A stretch of 64,000 nucleotides of DNA from Caballeronia choica (GCF_001544535.1 NZ_FCON02000003.1:1-64000); one strand, 5' to 3'. Shown: positions 45,614 to 55,356, numbered from the stretch's first letter. The notes: generated from the sequence alone by a model not told the origin. Made by a program: numbers and translations.

Positions 45614-45651
45614 GATTCCGCGCTTTGCGACTGAATGCCATGTAACCGGAG

Positions 45652-45682
45652 AACGCCACGAACGAGTTGTTCGTGGCGTTTT
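45652..45682. terminator. Hairpin terminator after sppA
   Basis: AACGCCACGAA and TTCGTGGCGTT pair around a seven-base loop with a TTTTG tail on the + strand. The neighbouring gene at 45701 converges on it. Confidence 0.8.
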
Positions 45683-45700
45683 GCCTTTGTGGCGAGCGCT

Positions 45701-46420
45701 TTACGCGCCCAGCAGCAGGAAAATCGCCGGCCGCTTGTGCAAATCGGGCGCCGGCTTTTTTTTCCACTCCGCGACCGTCCGCGTGACGATGGTTTCAGCG
45801 GGCAGCGTCAGGTCCACAGCCACGCAGACAAGCGTCGACGGCGCGCACGTCGCGATCACCGTGTCGAGCAGCGCACGGTTCCGGTACGGCGTCTCGATGA
45901 AGATTTGCGTCTGGTTCGCCTTGCGCGATAGCTGTTCCAGTTCGCGCAGGCGCTTGGCACGCTCGTTCGGATCGACGGGGAGGTAGCCGTTGAACGCGAA
46001 ACTCTGGCCGTTCATGCCCGAAGCCATCAGCGCGAGCAGGATCGAACTCGGTCCGACGAACGGCACGACTTTCACGCCGCGTTCGTGCGCACGCCGTACG
46101 AGCAGCGCGCCCGGATCGGCGACGGCGGGGCAGCCCGCTTCGGAAACGAGGCCGGCATCGGTGCCCGCGAGAATCGGCGCGAGCAGCTTTTCGACTTCGC
46201 CGGGCGGCGTGTTCACGTTGAGCTCGCGCACCTCGATTTCCTGGATCGGCCGCTCGGTGCCGACCTTCTTCAGGAACGCGCGCGTCGTCTTCGCGTTTTC
46301 GCCGATGTAATAGGAGAGCGCCGCGGCTTGCGCGCGAACCGGCTCGGGCAGGACTTGCGCGAGCGCGGCGGCGTCGCCGTCGCCGAGCGTGTTCGGGATC
46401 AGGTACAGAACGCCGCTCAT
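45701..46420 (-). CDS. Tetrapyrrole methylase-family SAM methyltransferase (RsmI-like paralogue)
   Basis: A 239-residue SAM-dependent methyltransferase. Features are LYLIPNTLGDGDAAALAQVL near the start, DAGLVSEAGCPAVADPGALL and FVGPSSILLALMASGMNGQS. This is the fold of RsmI, which methylates 16S rRNA C1402, but the N-terminus differs from RsmI proper and a separate rsmI is usual in these genomes. Its ATG overlaps the maf stop by four bases. Confidence 0.78.
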   Translation of the reverse strand: MSGVLYLIPNTLGDGDAAALAQVLPEPVRAQAAALSYYIGENAKTTRAFLKKVGTERPIQEIEVRELNVNTPPGEVEKLLAPILAGTDAGLVSEAGCPAVADPGALLVRRAHERGVKVVPFVGPSSILLALMASGMNGQSFAFNGYLPVDPNERAKRLRELEQLSRKANQTQIFIETPYRNRALLDTVIATCAPSTLVCVAVDLTLPAETIVTRTVAEWKKKPAPDLHKRPAIFLLLGA

Positions 46421-47025
46421 CGCGCCTCCAGCAAGGGAAAGCCGGCCGCGCGCAGCATCCGCGACAGCGCGATCAGCGGCAGGCCGACGAGCGCAGTCGG
46501 ATCGGTCGAATCGATTGCATCGAGCAACGCGATGCCCAGGCCCTCGGATTTGGCGCTTCCGGCGACGTCGTAAGGTGTTTCGGCGCGCAGATACGCTTCG
46601 ATTTCAGCGTCCGACACGTCGCGGAACTGGACGCGCGTAACGATATCGGCCGACTGGACGTCGTCCGAACGGCTGTCGAACAGGCACAGCGCGCTGTGAA
46701 ACTCGACGCTGCGCCCGCGCATCGCCCGCAGTTGCTCGAAGGCGTTCTCGTGCGAGCCGGGCTTGCCGATCTGCCGGCCGTCGAAGGTCGCGACCTGATC
46801 CGAGCCGATCACGAGCGCGCCCCGCGCCTGGGCGGCCGCGGCGCGCGCCTTTGCAATCGACAGCCGCACGGCCGTGGTTTCGGGCGTTTCGCCGTCGAAC
46901 GGTGTTTCGTCGATGTTGGGCGCGATGACGTCGAAGGGAACGCGCAACCGTTCGAGCAATTCGCGGCGATAACGCGAACTCGACGCAAGGACGAGGCGCG
47001 GCGGCGTGGTTGAGGCGACGGGCAT
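46417..47025 (-). CDS. maf: Maf-family nucleotide pyrophosphatase
   Basis: A 202-residue Maf protein (YceF group) that hydrolyses non-canonical nucleotides. It has LASSSRYRRELLERLRVPFD, the acidic site NIDETPFDGETPE, ALVIGSDQVATFDG, GKPGSHENAFEQLRAMRGR and, near the C-terminus, SAKSEGLGIALLD. The start ATG at 47025 gives the normal N-terminus. It is read as a two-gene unit with the methylase gene, and is divergent from yceD across a 273-base gap. Confidence 0.92.
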   Translation of the reverse strand: MPVASTTPPRLVLASSSRYRRELLERLRVPFDVIAPNIDETPFDGETPETTAVRLSIAKARAAAAQARGALVIGSDQVATFDGRQIGKPGSHENAFEQLRAMRGRSVEFHSALCLFDSRSDDVQSADIVTRVQFRDVSDAEIEAYLRAETPYDVAGSAKSEGLGIALLDAIDSTDPTALVGLPLIALSRMLRAAGFPLLEAR

Positions 47026-47096
47026 GGATGAAATCGGCTGGAAAACGGTGGAAAGGAAGGCGGGAGCGGGCGCTGCACGAACCGCCCCTTAAGTAT

Positions 47097-47125
47097 TTGA
47101 CGCGTAAACACAAAACCGATATAGT
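47097..47125 (+). promoter_or_regulatory. Near-consensus promoter for the yceD-rpmF-fab block
   Basis: TTGACG, exactly 17 bases, TATAGT. It lies 173 bases before the yceD start codon, so the message would have a leader of about 165 bases, with two 9-base repeats GAATCGGGC/GATTCGGGC at 47202 and 47222. Confidence 0.7.
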
Positions 47126-47298
47126 TTTGGGCTTTTCATCGGTATGTCTTGGCTGTCGGGGCTTGTGGTAGTACCCCGCAACCGGCGCGGATCAGGCCCA
47201 AGAATCGGGCCCAATCAAGCTGATTCGGGCAAACCACACCAGCCGGCGCCCGGCGCGCAGTGCATACTGACGAATCCTTGGCACATGCAGGAACGCAC

Positions 47299-47940
47299 AT
47301 GACTCAGAATCCTGGCAAACCTGCGAGCCCCGCCGATCTGCGCGCGCTCGACATCTTCGAATTCGCACAAAGCGGCAGGCAAGCGGCCGGCGCCGTGCGC
47401 GTCTCGCAACTGCCGCGCATGTTAAACGAAGTCCCGTCGGATGCGCCAGACCGCGACACCGCGTTCACCTGGCAAGCCGAAGGTTCGACCCAGCCCGAAC
47501 TGCAGGACAACGGTGTCGAGGCGCCGCAGCCGTATCTGCGGCTCGCGGTGCACGGTTCGGCGTGGATCGAATGTCAGCGCTGTCTTTCGCCGTATTCGCA
47601 GCATCTCGATGTCGATGCAACCTATCGCATCGTGGCGACGGAGGAAGAAGCCGACGAGTATCCGCTCGACGACGATGAAGTCGAAGTGATTGTTGGCTCG
47701 CGCCAGTTCGATCTCGTCGACTTGATCGAAGAGGAGTTGTTGTTGTCCTTGCCGCTCGTGCCCAAGCACGATGTGTGTCCGGAAGTGCACGAGAGCCTGG
47801 TGACGGGCGCCGAAGGCACCGAAGGCGAGCCCGACGAGGATGGTGAAGGCGCGCCGGCGGGTGACGAACCCGCGAAGCCCAACCCGTTCGCCGCACTCGA
47901 AAAGCTCAAGCAGGGCGGCCCCGGCGACAAGAAGCATTAA
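47299..47940 (+). CDS. yceD: YceD (DUF177), 23S rRNA accumulation protein
   Basis: A 213-residue cytoplasmic protein whose family affects 23S rRNA levels and sits upstream of rpmF in most proteobacteria. The core is WIECQRCLSPYSQHLDVDAT, then EVIVGSRQFDLVDLIEEELL and SLPLVPKHDVCPEVH, with the paired Cys residues typical of DUF177. The C-terminal 50 residues are a low-complexity acidic/Pro region. ATG 47299 is used; the frame open to 47260 is not needed. Start of the block that continues with rpmF and fatty acid genes. Confidence 0.92.
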   Translation: MTQNPGKPASPADLRALDIFEFAQSGRQAAGAVRVSQLPRMLNEVPSDAPDRDTAFTWQAEGSTQPELQDNGVEAPQPYLRLAVHGSAWIECQRCLSPYSQHLDVDATYRIVATEEEADEYPLDDDEVEVIVGSRQFDLVDLIEEELLLSLPLVPKHDVCPEVHESLVTGAEGTEGEPDEDGEGAPAGDEPAKPNPFAALEKLKQGGPGDKKH

Positions 47941-48010
47941 TCAATTGGCGCGACACACGCTGGTTGCCTTTGCTGGCCTTTCGGCCAGAGGCCGCCGGCA
48001 GGTCGAGCTG

Positions 48011-48019
48011 TGTTAGAAT
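48011..48019 (+). promoter_or_regulatory. Possible extended -10 element for rpmF
   Basis: TGTTAGAAT is an extended -10 (TGn plus TAGAAT) 25 bases before the rpmF start codon. It lacks a good -35, as is permitted for extended -10 promoters. Confidence 0.4.
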
Positions 48020-48043
48020 TCGCAAAATTTTTCTGGAGTTATC

Positions 48044-48223
48044 ATGGCAGTTCAGCAAAACAAGAAATCGCCGTCGAAGCGCGGCATGCACCGTTCGCAC
48101 GACTTTCTCAACGCAGCGCCGCTGGCAGTTGAGCCGAGCACGGGTGAAGTGCATCTGCGTCACCACGTGAGCCCGAACGGCTACTACCGTGGCAAGAAAG
48201 TCATCAAGACGAAGAACGACTAA
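48044..48223 (+). CDS. rpmF: 50S ribosomal protein L32
   Basis: A 59-residue ribosomal protein of the large subunit: [20 protein letters not shown], then [20 protein letters not shown] and the end KVIKTKND. The sequence and its position after yceD identify it. A CTGGAG ribosome site lies just upstream. The zinc-type CxxC motif seen in some L32 proteins is absent, so this is the Cys-minus form. Confidence 0.95.
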   Translation: MAVQQNKKSPSKRGMHRSHDFLNAAPLAVEPSTGEVHLRHHVSPNGYYRGKKVIKTKND

Positions 48224-48302
48224 GCGTACGACGCTTATCGCGTCTCGCGTCACCGTCTTGAATTACGGTCGCTCGCGCTTGACATTTCCTCGGTACGACA
48301 AG

Positions 48303-48329
48303 AAGGCGGCATTTCACTGCCGCTTTTTT
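48303..48329 (+). terminator. Terminator-like hairpin between rpmF and plsX
   Basis: AAGGCGGCA and TGCCGCTTT pair (one G-T) around a six-base loop, followed by TTTTTT. It lies 80 bases after rpmF and could reduce read-through into plsX. Confidence 0.65.
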
Positions 48330-48352
48330 GTGCCTGAAATTCGTCGCACTCC

Positions 48353-49516
48353 ATGACTGTAAAGATCACCATCGACTGCATGGGAGGCGACCACGGCCCG
48401 GCCGTGACGGTTCCCGCTGCCGTCAGTTTCGTGCGTTCGCATCCCGACGCACACCTGCTGCTCGTGGGCATCGAACCCGCGATCCGCGCGCAACTCAAGA
48501 AGTGCAAGGCTGTCGACGAAGCACGCCTGACCGTCGTGCCGGCGACCGAAGTCGTCGCCATGGACGATCCCGTCGAAGTCGCGCTGCGCAAGAAAAAAGA
48601 TTCATCGATGCGCGTCGCGCTGAACCTCGTCAAGGAAGGCGAGGCTCAAACCTGCATCTCCGCTGGCAACACCGGCGCCCTGATGGCCGTTTCCCGCTAC
48701 GTTCTCAAGACGCTCGCGGGCATCGAGCGGCCGGCGATCGCCTTCGCGATGCCGAGCCAGCGCGGCTACACCACCGTGCTCGACCTCGGCGCGAACGTCG
48801 ACTGCGAACCGCAACACCTGCTGCAATTCGCCGAGATGGGCCACGCGCTGGTGTCCGCAATCGAAGGCCGCGACCGCCCGACCATCGGGCTGCTCAACAT
48901 CGGCGAAGAAGTCATCAAGGGCAACGAAACCATCAAGCGCGCGGGCGAACTGCTGCGCGCGAGCACGCTCAACTTCTACGGCAACGTGGAAGGCAACGAC
49001 ATCTATAAGGGCACCACGGATGTCGTCGTCTGCGATGGTTTCGTCGGCAACGTCGCGCTGAAGACCTCCGAAGGTCTCGCGAAGATGCTCACCGACATGA
49101 TCAAGGAAGAATTCGGCCGGTCGCTGCTCACGAAGCTGATGGCGCTCGTCGCGATGCCGGTGCTCAAGCGCTTCAAACGTCGCGTCGACCCGGCGCAGTA
49201 CAACGGCGCCGCGTTGCTCGGCTTGCGTGGCCTCGTCATCAAGAGCCACGGATCGGCCGAAGCCTACGGGTTTGAGTGGGCCATCAAACGCGGGTATGAT
49301 GCCGTCAAAAATGGCGTGCTCGAACGCCTCGTGCGCGCGATGGAAGAAAACGCCGCGCCCATCCAGCAGGCGGCTCTCGATGCCGGGCGCGCGAACGGTG
49401 CCACCGAATCGAACCCGGCGAACCCGGCCGGACCGTTGCCGGATGGCGTCGCCGCAAGTCGGCCCAATCCGCCTGCGCCGGGCGAGCCCGGCGCCGCGCT
49501 ACCCTCGAAGGCATAA
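48353..49516 (+). CDS. plsX: Phosphate acyltransferase PlsX
   Basis: Makes acyl-phosphate from acyl-ACP, the first step of phospholipid synthesis by PlsX/PlsY. The 387-residue protein has [57 protein letters not shown] and [20 protein letters not shown], all family landmarks. The last 45 residues form a variable Ala/Pro-rich tail. The TAA stop and fabH ATG share one base (TAATG), so fabH is coupled to it. Confidence 0.96.
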   Translation: MTVKITIDCMGGDHGPAVTVPAAVSFVRSHPDAHLLLVGIEPAIRAQLKKCKAVDEARLTVVPATEVVAMDDPVEVALRKKKDSSMRVALNLVKEGEAQTCISAGNTGALMAVSRYVLKTLAGIERPAIAFAMPSQRGYTTVLDLGANVDCEPQHLLQFAEMGHALVSAIEGRDRPTIGLLNIGEEVIKGNETIKRAGELLRASTLNFYGNVEGNDIYKGTTDVVVCDGFVGNVALKTSEGLAKMLTDMIKEEFGRSLLTKLMALVAMPVLKRFKRRVDPAQYNGAALLGLRGLVIKSHGSAEAYGFEWAIKRGYDAVKNGVLERLVRAMEENAAPIQQAALDAGRANGATESNPANPAGPLPDGVAASRPNPPAPGEPGAALPSKA

Positions 49517-50505
49517 TGGCTCAATCCAATCTCTACTCACGCGTGCTCGGCACGGGCAGCTACCTGCCGGCGGATCGCGTCACGAATCAGGATCTGGCAG
49601 ACCGTCTCGCGAAGCAAGGCGTCGAGACGAGCGACGAATGGATCGTGGCGCGCACCGGCATCCACGCCCGGCACTTCGCCGCGCCCGATGAGACCACGAG
49701 CGATCTCGCGCTCGAAGCGTCGAAGCAGGCGATCGAAGCGGCGGGTATCGACGCCCATTCGATCGATCTGATCATTGTGGCGACCTCCACGCCCGATTTC
49801 GTGTTTCCGAGCACCGCCTGCCTGTTGCAGAACAAACTCGGCATCAAGAACAATGGCGCCGCGTTCGATGTCCAGGCCGTCTGCTCGGGCTTTGCCTACG
49901 CGGTAGCAGTCGCCGACAGCCTCATTCGCAGCGGCGCGCATCGCACGGCGCTGATCGTCGGCGCGGAAACCTTCTCGCGCATCCTCGACTTCAACGACCG
50001 CACGACCTGTGTGCTGTTTGGCGACGGCGCGGGCGCAATCATTCTTCAGGCATCCGATGAACCGGGCGTGCTCGCGAGCGCGCTTCACGCCGACGGCAGC
50101 TATTCCGACATTCTGTGCACGCCGGGTAACGTGAACGGCGGCGTGGTCGCGGGCAGCGCGTTCCTCCATATGGACGGCCAGGCGGTGTTCAAGCTCGCGG
50201 TCAACGTGCTGGAAAAGGTCGCGGTCGAAGCGCTGGAGAAGGCGCAACTTTCCGCAGACGACGTCGACTGGCTGATTCCCCATCAGGCCAACATCCGCAT
50301 CATGCAGAGCACCTGCCGCAAGCTGCGCTTGCCGCAGGAGCGCATGGTCGTGACGGTTGGCGAGCACGGGAATACGTCGGCTGCGTCGATTCCGCTCGCG
50401 CTCGACGTCGCCGTGCGCGACGGACGCATCAAGCGCGGCCAGAACGTGCTGATCGAGGGTGTCGGTGGCGGCTTCACGTGGGGCGCGTCGGTCTTCCGTT
50501 ACTGA
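49516..50505 (+). CDS. fabH: 3-oxoacyl-ACP synthase III
   Basis: Starts fatty acid synthesis by condensing acetyl-CoA with malonyl-ACP. The 329-residue enzyme has the catalytic Cys123 in [12 protein letters not shown], His in [10 protein letters not shown] and Asn in [10 protein letters not shown]. Its length and the N-terminal [20 protein letters not shown] are those of FabH. It overlaps plsX by one base and is followed by a 101-base gap before fabD. Confidence 0.96.
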   Translation: MAQSNLYSRVLGTGSYLPADRVTNQDLADRLAKQGVETSDEWIVARTGIHARHFAAPDETTSDLALEASKQAIEAAGIDAHSIDLIIVATSTPDFVFPSTACLLQNKLGIKNNGAAFDVQAVCSGFAYAVAVADSLIRSGAHRTALIVGAETFSRILDFNDRTTCVLFGDGAGAIILQASDEPGVLASALHADGSYSDILCTPGNVNGGVVAGSAFLHMDGQAVFKLAVNVLEKVAVEALEKAQLSADDVDWLIPHQANIRIMQSTCRKLRLPQERMVVTVGEHGNTSAASIPLALDVAVRDGRIKRGQNVLIEGVGGGFTWGASVFRY

Positions 50506-50606
50506 TCGGGCTTAGCCGCGCGCGTGCTCGCGCCGCCTGATTTGGCGCGCCGCGCCGCGTCGATCATCGCCGATCACCTCGGCCATCCCAATTCATCGAG
50601 GACGAT

Positions 50607-51539
50607 ATGAAATTTGCGTTCGTTTTTCCCGGACAGGGTTCGCAGTCGGTCGGCATGCTCAACGCTTTCGCCGATCACGCCGTGGTGCGCGAAACCGTCC
50701 AGCAGGCGTCCGACGCGCTCGGTCAGGACATGGCGAAGCTGATCGCCGAGGGCCCGGCCGAAGAACTCAACCTCACGACGAACACCCAGCCCGTCATGCT
50801 GACGGCGGCCTATGCGATCTATCGCGTGTGGGAACAGGAAGCCGGCGTGAAGCCGGCAATCGTCGCGGGCCACAGCCTCGGCGAATACACGGCGCTGGTC
50901 GCGGCCGGCGCGCTCGCGTTCTCCGACGCCGTACCGCTCGTGCGCTTTCGCGCGCAGGCGATGCAAAGCGCGGTGCCGGTCGGCGAGGGCGGCATGGCGG
51001 CGATCCTGGGCCTCGATGACGACGCGGTGCGCGCCGTGTGCGCGGAAGCGTCGGCGGCGGGTGTCGTCGAGGCGGTCAATTTCAATGCGCCGGCGCAAGT
51101 GGTGATCGCGGGTGCGAAGGCGGGCGTCGAGAAGGCTTGCGAGATCGCCAAGGCGAAGGGCGCGAAGCGCGCGCTGCCGCTGCCGGTGTCGGCGCCGTTT
51201 CACTCGTCGCTGCTCAAGCCCGCGTCCGACCAGTTGCGTGACTACCTCGCGAGCGTCGAGATCAAGGCGCCGCAGATTCCGCTGATCAATAACGTCGACG
51301 TGGCGATCGTCTCCGACCCCGCTGCGATCAAGGACGCGCTGGTTCGCCAGGCGGCCGGCCCCGTGCGCTGGGTCGAATGCGTGCGGGCGATGGCGCGCGA
51401 TGGCGTGACGCACGTCATCGAATGCGGCCCGGGCAAGGTGCTCGCGGGATTGACGAAGCGAATCGACGGCTCGCTCGTCGGCGCGTCGATCTTCGATCCG
51501 GCGTCGCTCGAGGAAACGCGCAAGCTGATCGCCGGATAA
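50607..51539 (+). CDS. fabD: Malonyl-CoA:ACP transacylase
   Basis: Transfers malonyl groups from CoA to acyl carrier protein. The 310-residue protein starts MKFAFVFPGQGSQSVGMLNA, has the active-site Ser90 in AGHSLGEYTALVAAG and the His in SAPFHSSLLKPA. Length and motifs match FabD. It continues the fab cluster; fabG follows 40 bases later. Confidence 0.96.
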   Translation: MKFAFVFPGQGSQSVGMLNAFADHAVVRETVQQASDALGQDMAKLIAEGPAEELNLTTNTQPVMLTAAYAIYRVWEQEAGVKPAIVAGHSLGEYTALVAAGALAFSDAVPLVRFRAQAMQSAVPVGEGGMAAILGLDDDAVRAVCAEASAAGVVEAVNFNAPAQVVIAGAKAGVEKACEIAKAKGAKRALPLPVSAPFHSSLLKPASDQLRDYLASVEIKAPQIPLINNVDVAIVSDPAAIKDALVRQAAGPVRWVECVRAMARDGVTHVIECGPGKVLAGLTKRIDGSLVGASIFDPASLEETRKLIAG

Positions 51540-51579
51540 ATCGAAGTAGTTTATCGACCACGATTCTGGACCACTCGAC

Positions 51580-52320
51580 ATGAACTTGGACAAGCAGATA
51601 GCCATCGTTACCGGCGCGTCGCGCGGCATCGGACGCGCGATCGCCCTCGAACTCGCGCGCCAGGGCGCGACCGTGATCGGCACGGCGACGAGCGAAAGCG
51701 GCGCGGCGGGCATCACGCAGGCGTTCGAAGAAGCGGGCGTCAAAGGCCGCGGCGCAGTGCTGAACGTGAACGACGCGGCCGCGGCCGACGCCTTCATCGA
51801 CGCCACCGTGAAGGAATTCGGCGGCCTCAACGTGCTGGTGAACAACGCCGGCATCACGAAGGACCAGCTCGCGATGCGCATGAAGGACGACGAATTCGAT
51901 GCCGTCATCGATACGAACCTGCGCGCCGTGTTCCGCCTCTCGCGCGCCGTGCTGCGTCCGATGATGAAGGCGCGCGGCGGACGGATCATCAACATCACGT
52001 CGGTGGTCGGGTCGTCGGGGAATCCGGGGCAGGCGAACTACGCCGCCGCGAAAGCGGGCGTCGCCGGCATGACGCGCGCGCTGGCGCGTGAAATCGGCAG
52101 CCGCGGCATCACGGTGAACTGCGTCGCGCCGGGATTCATCGATACCGACATGACCAAGGTCTTGCCCGAAGAGCAGCGCACGGCGCTGACCGCGCAAATA
52201 CCACTCGGCCGACTGGGCAGCCCCGACGATATCGCGCATGCTGTGGCTTTCCTCGCATCGCCGTTTGCGGGCTACATCACCGGCACGACGCTGCACGTGA
52301 ACGGCGGCATGTACATGTAA
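51580..52320 (+). CDS. fabG: 3-oxoacyl-ACP reductase
   Basis: NADPH-dependent reductase of the fatty acid elongation cycle. The 246-residue short-chain dehydrogenase has the cofactor motif TGASRGIGRAIA, NNAGITKD and the catalytic set Ser141, Tyr154 and Lys158 in SVVGSSGNPGQANYAAAKAG. Ends with the usual TTLHVNGGMYM. It precedes acpP by 231 bases, a gap where a TAAAAT (52502-52507) may be part of an acpP promoter. Confidence 0.96.
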   Translation: MNLDKQIAIVTGASRGIGRAIALELARQGATVIGTATSESGAAGITQAFEEAGVKGRGAVLNVNDAAAADAFIDATVKEFGGLNVLVNNAGITKDQLAMRMKDDEFDAVIDTNLRAVFRLSRAVLRPMMKARGGRIINITSVVGSSGNPGQANYAAAKAGVAGMTRALAREIGSRGITVNCVAPGFIDTDMTKVLPEEQRTALTAQIPLGRLGSPDDIAHAVAFLASPFAGYITGTTLHVNGGMYM

Positions 52321-52551
52321 TAGGCATTTCGTTTAATATCCGCGCCTTGGCGGGTGCGCAAAATGCTTCGAAGCATCGCGCGCCCGCCTGAAATGCGCTG
52401 TAATGAAGCAGTCGATCGATCGCGCGTGACCGGCCGCAACCCCGCGTCACGTACGGCGAAAGCATGAAATCGAAGTGGCGTTTTTGCGGGTGCAAACCTG
52501 ATAAAATGCGCGCACTCGCAACTTTGAACCTAATTTCCCTCGGAGGGCTGC

Positions 52552-52791
52552 ATGGACAATATCGAACAGCGCGTGAAGAAGATCGTCGCCGAACAACTGG
52601 GCGTCGCCGAAGCCGAAATCAAGAACGAAGCTTCGTTCGTCAACGATCTGGGCGCTGACTCGCTCGACACCGTCGAACTGGTGATGGCACTGGAAGACGA
52701 ATTCGGCATGGAAATTCCCGATGAAGAAGCCGAGAAGATCACGACCGTTCAGCAGGCGATCGACTACGCTCGCGCGAACGTCAAGGCCTGA
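52552..52791 (+). CDS. acpP: Acyl carrier protein
   Basis: Carries growing acyl chains on phosphopantetheine attached to Ser37 in [19 protein letters not shown]. The 79-residue acidic protein begins [17 protein letters not shown], as in other AcpP. A CTCGGAGGG ribosome site lies ahead of the ATG, strong as fits a very abundant protein. Its own promoter is likely, given the 231-base upstream gap, and a hairpin terminator follows. Confidence 0.97.
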
Positions 52792-52859
52792 GGCCAGGAC
52801 GCGCAAGCCACTCATCGCCCTCGAGCTTGACGCTCTGTCGCGACCGAGACCGATATAAC

Positions 52860-52910
52860 AGCCACAGGGCTAACAGGGCAGGTTCCTGTGGCCGCTGTGG
52901 CTTTTGCTTT
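52860..52910 (+). terminator. Terminator/attenuator hairpin between acpP and fabF
   Basis: AGCCACAG (52860-52867) pairs with CTGTGGCT (52895-52902), with a possible inner ACAGG/CCTGT helix, followed by TTTGCTTTT. It would lower read-through from acpP, so fabF gets less message than acpP. Confidence 0.7.
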
Positions 52911-52937
52911 TATGTCATCTATGGATAAGGGGTTACC

Positions 52938-54176
52938 GTGAGCCGTCGTCGTGTTGTTGTTACAGGCCTTGGGCTGATTTCGCCTGTCGGCAATACCGTT
53001 GCCGACGGCTGGGCCAATCTGGTGGCGGGCAAGTCTGGCATCGCCGAGATCACGAAGTTCGACGCGTCGAACTTTTCGACCCGCTTCGCCGGCGAGGTGA
53101 AGGGCTTCAATGTCGAGGACTACATGCCCGGCAAGGAAGCGCGTCATATGGATACCTTCATCCATTACGGCATTGCAGCGGGCGTGCAGGCCATGCAGGA
53201 CAGCGGCCTCGAGATCACCGAGGAAAATTCGGAGCGCGTCGGCGTGGTCGTGGGCTCGGGCATCGGCGGCCTGCCGTTGATCGAAATCACGCAGACCGAG
53301 CTGCTCAACCGCGGTCCGCGCCGGATTTCGCCGTTCTTCGTGCCGGCGTCGATCATCAACATGATCTCCGGCCACCTGTCGATCCGTTTCGGACTCAAGG
53401 GGCCGAATCTCGCCATCGTCACGGCCTGTACGACGGGCCTGCATTGCATCGGCGAGGCGTCGCGGCTGATCGAATACGGCGACGCCGACGTGATGATCGC
53501 CGGCGGTTCCGAGGCGACCGTGTCGCCGCTCGGCGTCGGCGGATTCGCGGCGGCGCGTGCGCTTTCGCAGCGCAATGACGATCCGGCGACGGCGAGCCGC
53601 CCGTGGGACAAGGATCGCGACGGCTTCGTGCTCGGCGAGGGTGCTGGCGTGATGGTGCTCGAAGAGTACGAGCACGCGAAGGCGCGCGGCGCGAAGATCT
53701 ACGCGGAAGTGTCGGGCTACGGCATGAGCGGCGACGCGTACCACATGACCGCGCCGCCCGAAGACGGCGACGGCGGCCGCCGCAGCATGGTCAACGCGAT
53801 GAAGAACGCGAAGATCAACCCGGACGAAGTGAACTACCTGAACGCGCATGGCACGTCCACGCCGCTCGGCGACCTCGCCGAGACCAGCGGCATCAAGCGC
53901 GCTTTCGGTGACCACGCGAAGAGCATGGTCGTGAATTCGACCAAATCGATGACCGGGCACCTGCTCGGCGGCGCGGGCGGGCTGGAATCGGTGTTCACGG
54001 TGCTGGCGATCCACCATCAGGTGTCGCCGCCGACCATCAACATCTTCAACCAGGACCCGCAATGCGACCTGGACTACTGCGCGAACACCGCGCGTGAAAT
54101 GAAGATCGACGTGGCGCTGAAGAACTCGTTCGGCTTCGGCGGAACGAACGGCACGCTCGTTTTCAGGCGTCACTGA
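52938..54176 (+). CDS. fabF: 3-oxoacyl-ACP synthase II
   Basis: Elongates acyl-ACP with malonyl-ACP. The 412-residue enzyme has Cys164 in [14 protein letters not shown], His304 in [11 protein letters not shown] and His341 in [15 protein letters not shown]. Start is the GTG at 52938, with an AAGGGG ribosome site. FabB is excluded by the N-terminal [17 protein letters not shown]. The gene is separated from acpP by a hairpin and followed by a small gene at 54210. Confidence 0.95.
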   Translation: MSRRRVVVTGLGLISPVGNTVADGWANLVAGKSGIAEITKFDASNFSTRFAGEVKGFNVEDYMPGKEARHMDTFIHYGIAAGVQAMQDSGLEITEENSERVGVVVGSGIGGLPLIEITQTELLNRGPRRISPFFVPASIINMISGHLSIRFGLKGPNLAIVTACTTGLHCIGEASRLIEYGDADVMIAGGSEATVSPLGVGGFAAARALSQRNDDPATASRPWDKDRDGFVLGEGAGVMVLEEYEHAKARGAKIYAEVSGYGMSGDAYHMTAPPEDGDGGRRSMVNAMKNAKINPDEVNYLNAHGTSTPLGDLAETSGIKRAFGDHAKSMVVNSTKSMTGHLLGGAGGLESVFTVLAIHHQVSPPTINIFNQDPQCDLDYCANTAREMKIDVALKNSFGFGGTNGTLVFRRH

Positions 54177-54209
54177 GCGGCTGGCGCTCGGCATCGTCGG
54201 GGAAAATCG

Positions 54210-54659
54210 GTGCCGGGCATATCTGACCAACACGACACGCCGCTCCGCCATGCGCTTCGCGTCTCGTGGATGCTGCGCGGCGCGACGCTCGGATTTGTCG
54301 GCGTCGCGGTGGCGTCGGTTTTTCAGTGCGTCGCCGTGCGATCGGGATGGTTCAATGGCGGCGTTGCCGCAGCTACGTGCCTCGTTGCGCTCGCCGCTGC
54401 CGCGCACGCGTGGGAACGCCGGCTGCCAGTCGCGTTGCGCCTCGGGCCGGATGGCATCACCACGTGGGATCGAACGGGCGCGGCGCAGTATCGGCGGATC
54501 ACGGGTTGCGCGCAGTGGAGCGACCGGCTGCTTGCGCTAACCCTGCTTTCCGCCAGCGGACGCCCGGCGCACCTTCTGATCGCCGCCGATGCCGTCCCGA
54601 GCGAAATCTTCCGCGAACTCGCCGTGCGGGCCCGCCGCGGCGCCCAGGCCTATCTGTAA
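54210..54659 (+). CDS. Two-span membrane protein of unknown function upstream of rpoE
   Basis: A 149-residue protein from a GTG start. It has two hydrophobic segments (LGFVGVAVASVFQCVAV and GVAAATCLVALAAAAHAW) and then a soluble beta-rich part ending AVPSEIFRELAVRARRGAQ. The layout, two helices and a C-terminal LLIAADAVPSEIFRELA stretch, recalls YgfX/CptA-type proteins, but identity is uncertain. It lies 33 bases after fabF and 97 before rpoE, on the same strand. Confidence 0.6.
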   Translation: MPGISDQHDTPLRHALRVSWMLRGATLGFVGVAVASVFQCVAVRSGWFNGGVAAATCLVALAAAAHAWERRLPVALRLGPDGITTWDRTGAAQYRRITGCAQWSDRLLALTLLSASGRPAHLLIAADAVPSEIFRELAVRARRGAQAYL

Positions 54660-54756
54660 CGACTGTAACGGCTCATGAGCACCCGGCGTAGTGCGTCGGC
54701 CCCAAAGGCTACAATAGCGGTCCGCGAAGCACCCCAAAAGTTAACGGATTTCCCGA

Positions 54757-55356
54757 GTGAGCGAAAAAGAAATCGACCAGGTTCTGGTCGAACGCGTGCA
54801 GAAAGGCGACAAGGCAGCGTTCGAGCTACTGGTCTCCAAGTACCACCGCAAGATCATTCGACTGATCTCACGCCTCGTGCGGGACCCCGCCGAGGTCGAG
54901 GACGTCGCCCAGGACGCCTTTATCAAGGCTTACCGGGCGTTGCCGCAATTTCGCGGCGAATCGGCGTTTTATACGTGGCTTTACCGGATTGCGGTGAACA
55001 CGGCAAAGAACTACCTTGCGACCCAAGGCCGGCGCGCTCCAACTTCTACCGAAGCAGACGCAGAAGAAGCGGAAACTTTCTCCGACGCAGACCAACTAAG
55101 GGATATCAACACGCCTGAGTCGATGTTGATGAGCAAGCAGATCGCACAGACGGTCAATGCTGCGATGGCGGTTTTACCGGAAGAGCTGCGTACCGCCATT
55201 ACTCTTCGTGAAATTGAAGGATTGAGCTACGAGGAAATCGCCGAAATGATGGGCTGCCCGATCGGGACCGTCAGATCAAGAATTTTCCGTGCTCGCGAAG
55301 CCATTGCGGCAAAATTGCGTCCGTTGTTGGACACTCCTGAAGGCAAGCGCTGGTAA
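54757..55356 (+). CDS. rpoE: RNA polymerase sigma-E factor
   Basis: The ECF sigma factor for envelope stress. The 199-residue protein has region 2 (LVSKYHRKIIRLISRLVRDP, VEDVAQDAFIKAYRALPQFR, GESAFYTWLYRIAVNTAKN) and region 4 (LPEELRTAITLREIEGLSYE, EIAEMMGCPIGTVRSRIFRA). GTG start at 54757; upstream TACAAT at 54710-54715 may be a -10. It heads the rpoE-rseA-rseB-mucD operon. Confidence 0.96.
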   Translation: MSEKEIDQVLVERVQKGDKAAFELLVSKYHRKIIRLISRLVRDPAEVEDVAQDAFIKAYRALPQFRGESAFYTWLYRIAVNTAKNYLATQGRRAPTSTEADAEEAETFSDADQLRDINTPESMLMSKQIAQTVNAAMAVLPEELRTAITLREIEGLSYEEIAEMMGCPIGTVRSRIFRAREAIAAKLRPLLDTPEGKRW

